Shown piece by piece: positions 61,561 to 64,000 of a stretch of DNA of 64,000 nt (position 1 is its first letter; each line of letters opens with the position of its first letter). Location of the stretch: NCBI RefSeq assembly GCF_036370855.1, contig NC_088112.1, positions 18,964,469-19,028,468 of the forward strand, written 5' to 3'. The DNA is from Dromaius novaehollandiae (lineage: Eukaryota; Chordata; Aves; Casuariiformes; Dromaiidae). The translations under genes were made by a program, and so were the position numbers. The notes below the pieces were generated by a model. That model saw only the letters and a list, made by a program, of their open reading frames with translations. It was not told the DNA's origin and did no database searches.

Positions 61561-64000
61561 TGTTGACTATAGAAGGAACTGAGGGAGACTTTAAGCTCCA
61601 GTATGAAATTGTTAGTCATTTTGGGACTTATTTCCTTCTGATAGATACACTGATGTGCGTATGATCTGATACTTCAACATGGTGACTGCATTAAAGCCAA
61701 AAAAGGCCACTGAATGATCTGGCTCTCAAAAACTGTTGAGCACGCTGTGCTATTCCCAAGTGTGACTGATTTGACTGGTTACTGACAGTACTGGAAAACA
61801 GTTTCTAACAACTTTCTTGTTTCTGAAATATCTTAAATGCCTCTCTCAGATTTTTTTTTTTCCTGAGATTAAAAGTTTTTTTATGTACTGCTGGAAGGTT
61901 CACCTTGAGCTAGCTTGCTTTAACTGATAACTCCGAGAGCGCTGGCACCACATCAGCATCCGTAAGAGGATGTGCTTTAGACAAGCTTGGTCTGGTGATA
62001 ACGGTGTTTACAATAATGATCCAGAGAGGAAGAAAGGCCAAAAACAGGTTAGGTTTGGTGCAGCTTTTTTCATATGATGTCCTTCAGGCTCAGGGCACAT
62101 AGTAGGATGCTTTAGGACATATAGCCTGCTAACTGCAAAAGTTCACAGCATTAGTGCTAAAGTGTACCAATTTAGCTTTTACCAATACAGTCTGAACCTT
62201 CTGTGTTCACAAGTACTGAAGTTGAAATTTAACAGAAACCCTGACTTCAAGGGCTAAACCTTTCCATTTTGTATCCTGGGTTTACTTAAGGCTCTTCTAG
62301 CAGAGTAAAATTGAATGAAGCAGGTCATCATCTGTCCTACATTGTGTATGGTTTCCAACGCACAAAAGTTTAGATGTAAAAACTTCTTTTAGACAAATGA
62401 AGTTAATCTTGGTTCTGTTTCTTGGCTTCTTCAGTCTACTTCATTTAATTTACTCTGTGAAAGGCAGAAATTGTGAAGTGTAGCTGGCCCTGGGCTTTCA
62501 AGACCCTGATCTCTGCATGAGAGGCCCATCAGGACCACACTGGCAATAAGAAGGACTTATGTACCTCTGCTCTGCAGCCTCTGAGACAGTCTCGTCAGAG
62601 TTCAGAGCTACTCTTCATTACCCTATAGCACTAAGCTACTCTAAATTACCCCATATCAAAAGTGGGGGAGTAGAAAAGCAGCTTTTTTATCATCCCTTTT
62701 TAGCGTCTGATTGTTTCAGCTACCTGTACAGCAAGCATGAGACTGAGGGTCTGGCCTGTTATTGATCATTTTTGTTTATCTCCTAAGTATCATCAAAAAT
62801 CCAGTGTTTTAGAAGGGCTAGGATCAGTACGTATTTTGTTTGATAGAAAGGTCAAAGAACGTTTTTGTGCCTGGAATTTGAAGGAGAGTGGAAAGCTTAA
62901 TGTTGATTAACTACAAGGTAGCAGTAGGCACCAAATACAAGAAAATCACTGGCTTGTGGGTTTGGACTAAATCTTTTATATTTACAGTGCAAAAAAAGAC
63001 TATTTCTAACCTAATAGTTTGTTTTTAGGGAATGAAGCATTTGTAGGTGACAAATAGCTTTCTATTTACATTTATCAGCAATAGGAGAATATTTAATTGC
63101 TGCCTCATAAAAATGGGTATGTTTTCTTCCATGATCAAAACGCTTCACACTTAAAAGATGTGGTAGGATTCATGGGATTGCTCTAATATTTTGCAGTGGG
63201 TATTGTAGTGGATGCTATACAGACATAAAGCAGATGAAAAAATTTCCCATAGAACGACCATTTCTTCAAAACATGTTTAACGTTTGTTTTAAAAACACAC
63301 TAAAAGTTACTTTTTCCTACTTCTAAATGACTTCATATTTGCAGATTACACTCTAAAATCATATAATGAAAGTAGATATAAAGCATTTTACTACATACAA
63401 GGAAGAACATCTCTTTTGACCTATAATTAGGTACATATAAAAATCTGTTGAAATTTTGTAATTCTCTATTTCTGTTTTGATTTTCAATGAAACAATTTCT
63501 GTAAACAGAATTTGCCATTATGTTCTGATTCTTGCATAGAACATCTTGTTTTATTTTAAGTTTTCCCCCTCCAATATTCAGTATTAAAGATTTTTACTCC
63601 AAAGCATGAACAACATTCTTGTTTTTCAGGGCTCTCATTTCTGTTGTTCCTTGTGTATATGAATTCTCATGAAAATGAAGTCTCAAGTCTTAAAATTAGC
63701 CTTATATCAATTTTCTCCATTATCTGCAAAGTTTTAGGACAGAATCTTGTCGATAGGCTTGTCCATTTGAATACTTGTAGGGAAATAAAAATAAGGGAAA
63801 ATCAAATGGTTATTGTGAATGTTCTTTATAATAATCACACAATTGTATGCAATTTTGCAGCTTGTGAAGTTCTTTTCCCGTAGGTAGTTATTTTATTTCA
63901 CTGAGAGGAATATTTGGCATTAACAAATATAAAAGTTCTTGACTGTGCAATTAGAATAAAATCCTTTTCCTTTAAATTATACCAATTTACAGTAAACGGA
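61561..64000. other. Non-coding AT-rich DNA, no gene recognised
   Basis: Stops in all frames; the largest open frame (79 codons, plus 63644-63883) has no family resemblance. No repeats or RNA genes recognised. Confidence 0.55.

Noticed and set aside
1..64000. Bacterial or phage systems (operons, CRISPR arrays, toxin-antitoxin, defence islands)
   Set aside because: No long open frames, no ribosome binding sites, no regular spaced direct repeats. The composition and repeat fossils are those of a vertebrate genome.

Overview
This is vertebrate nuclear DNA, most likely from a bird or another sauropsid, and it is non-coding throughout as far as I can see. It is AT-rich and CpG-poor. Stop codons are dense in all six frames, and the longest open frame is 141 codons. 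There are no operons, ribosome binding sites, tRNA-like folds or CRISPR spacing. Young repeats are scarce (no Alu/B1-type SINEs, no intact LINE or provirus), while very old amniote-type repeat remnants are recognisable, which suits a bird gene desert or a very large intron. I recognise no protein-coding exon.

Layout. Positions 1-9.7 kb are unannotatable AT-rich DNA. A decayed L2/CR1-clade LINE fragment (end of the reverse transcriptase region, + strand) lies at about 9.74-10.05 kb. From 10 to 34 kb there is mostly featureless DNA. It includes an 18-nt microexon-like splice configuration (16.70 kb), short palindromic pieces of an old amniote repeat (17.54, 18.62, 24.66, 34.04 kb), a GC-raised stretch (23.1-23.5 kb), a homeodomain-motif-rich stretch (23.7-23.96 kb) and a small CpG cluster (25.25-25.42 kb). 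At 34.37-34.96 kb a CpG-enriched segment ends in a TATA-like and poly(A)-signal arrangement that could be a solo LTR or a transcript end.

Positions 35.7-45 kb contain one candidate conserved element and several microsatellites. A second, longer LINE fragment of the same clade lies on the minus strand at about 45.02-45.99 kb. A SINE/L3-like 3' tail follows at about 48.53 kb. From 49.4 to 59 kb there are several stretches whose motif content resembles conserved non-coding enhancers (49.5, 52.3, 56.5, 58.8 kb), a (CA)15 microsatellite and a second LTR-like segment (54.5-54.9 kb). A third poly(A)-signal/CT-rich, LTR-like end lies at 61.43-61.56 kb. The rest, to 64 kb, is plain AT-rich sequence.

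No genes can be shown to work together here. The most defensible biology is fossil retrotransposons plus possible long-range regulatory elements. I did not find a convincing new system. The best leads are the paired LINE fossils, the microexon-like site and the clustered candidate enhancers, all needing alignment or transcript data that I cannot run.
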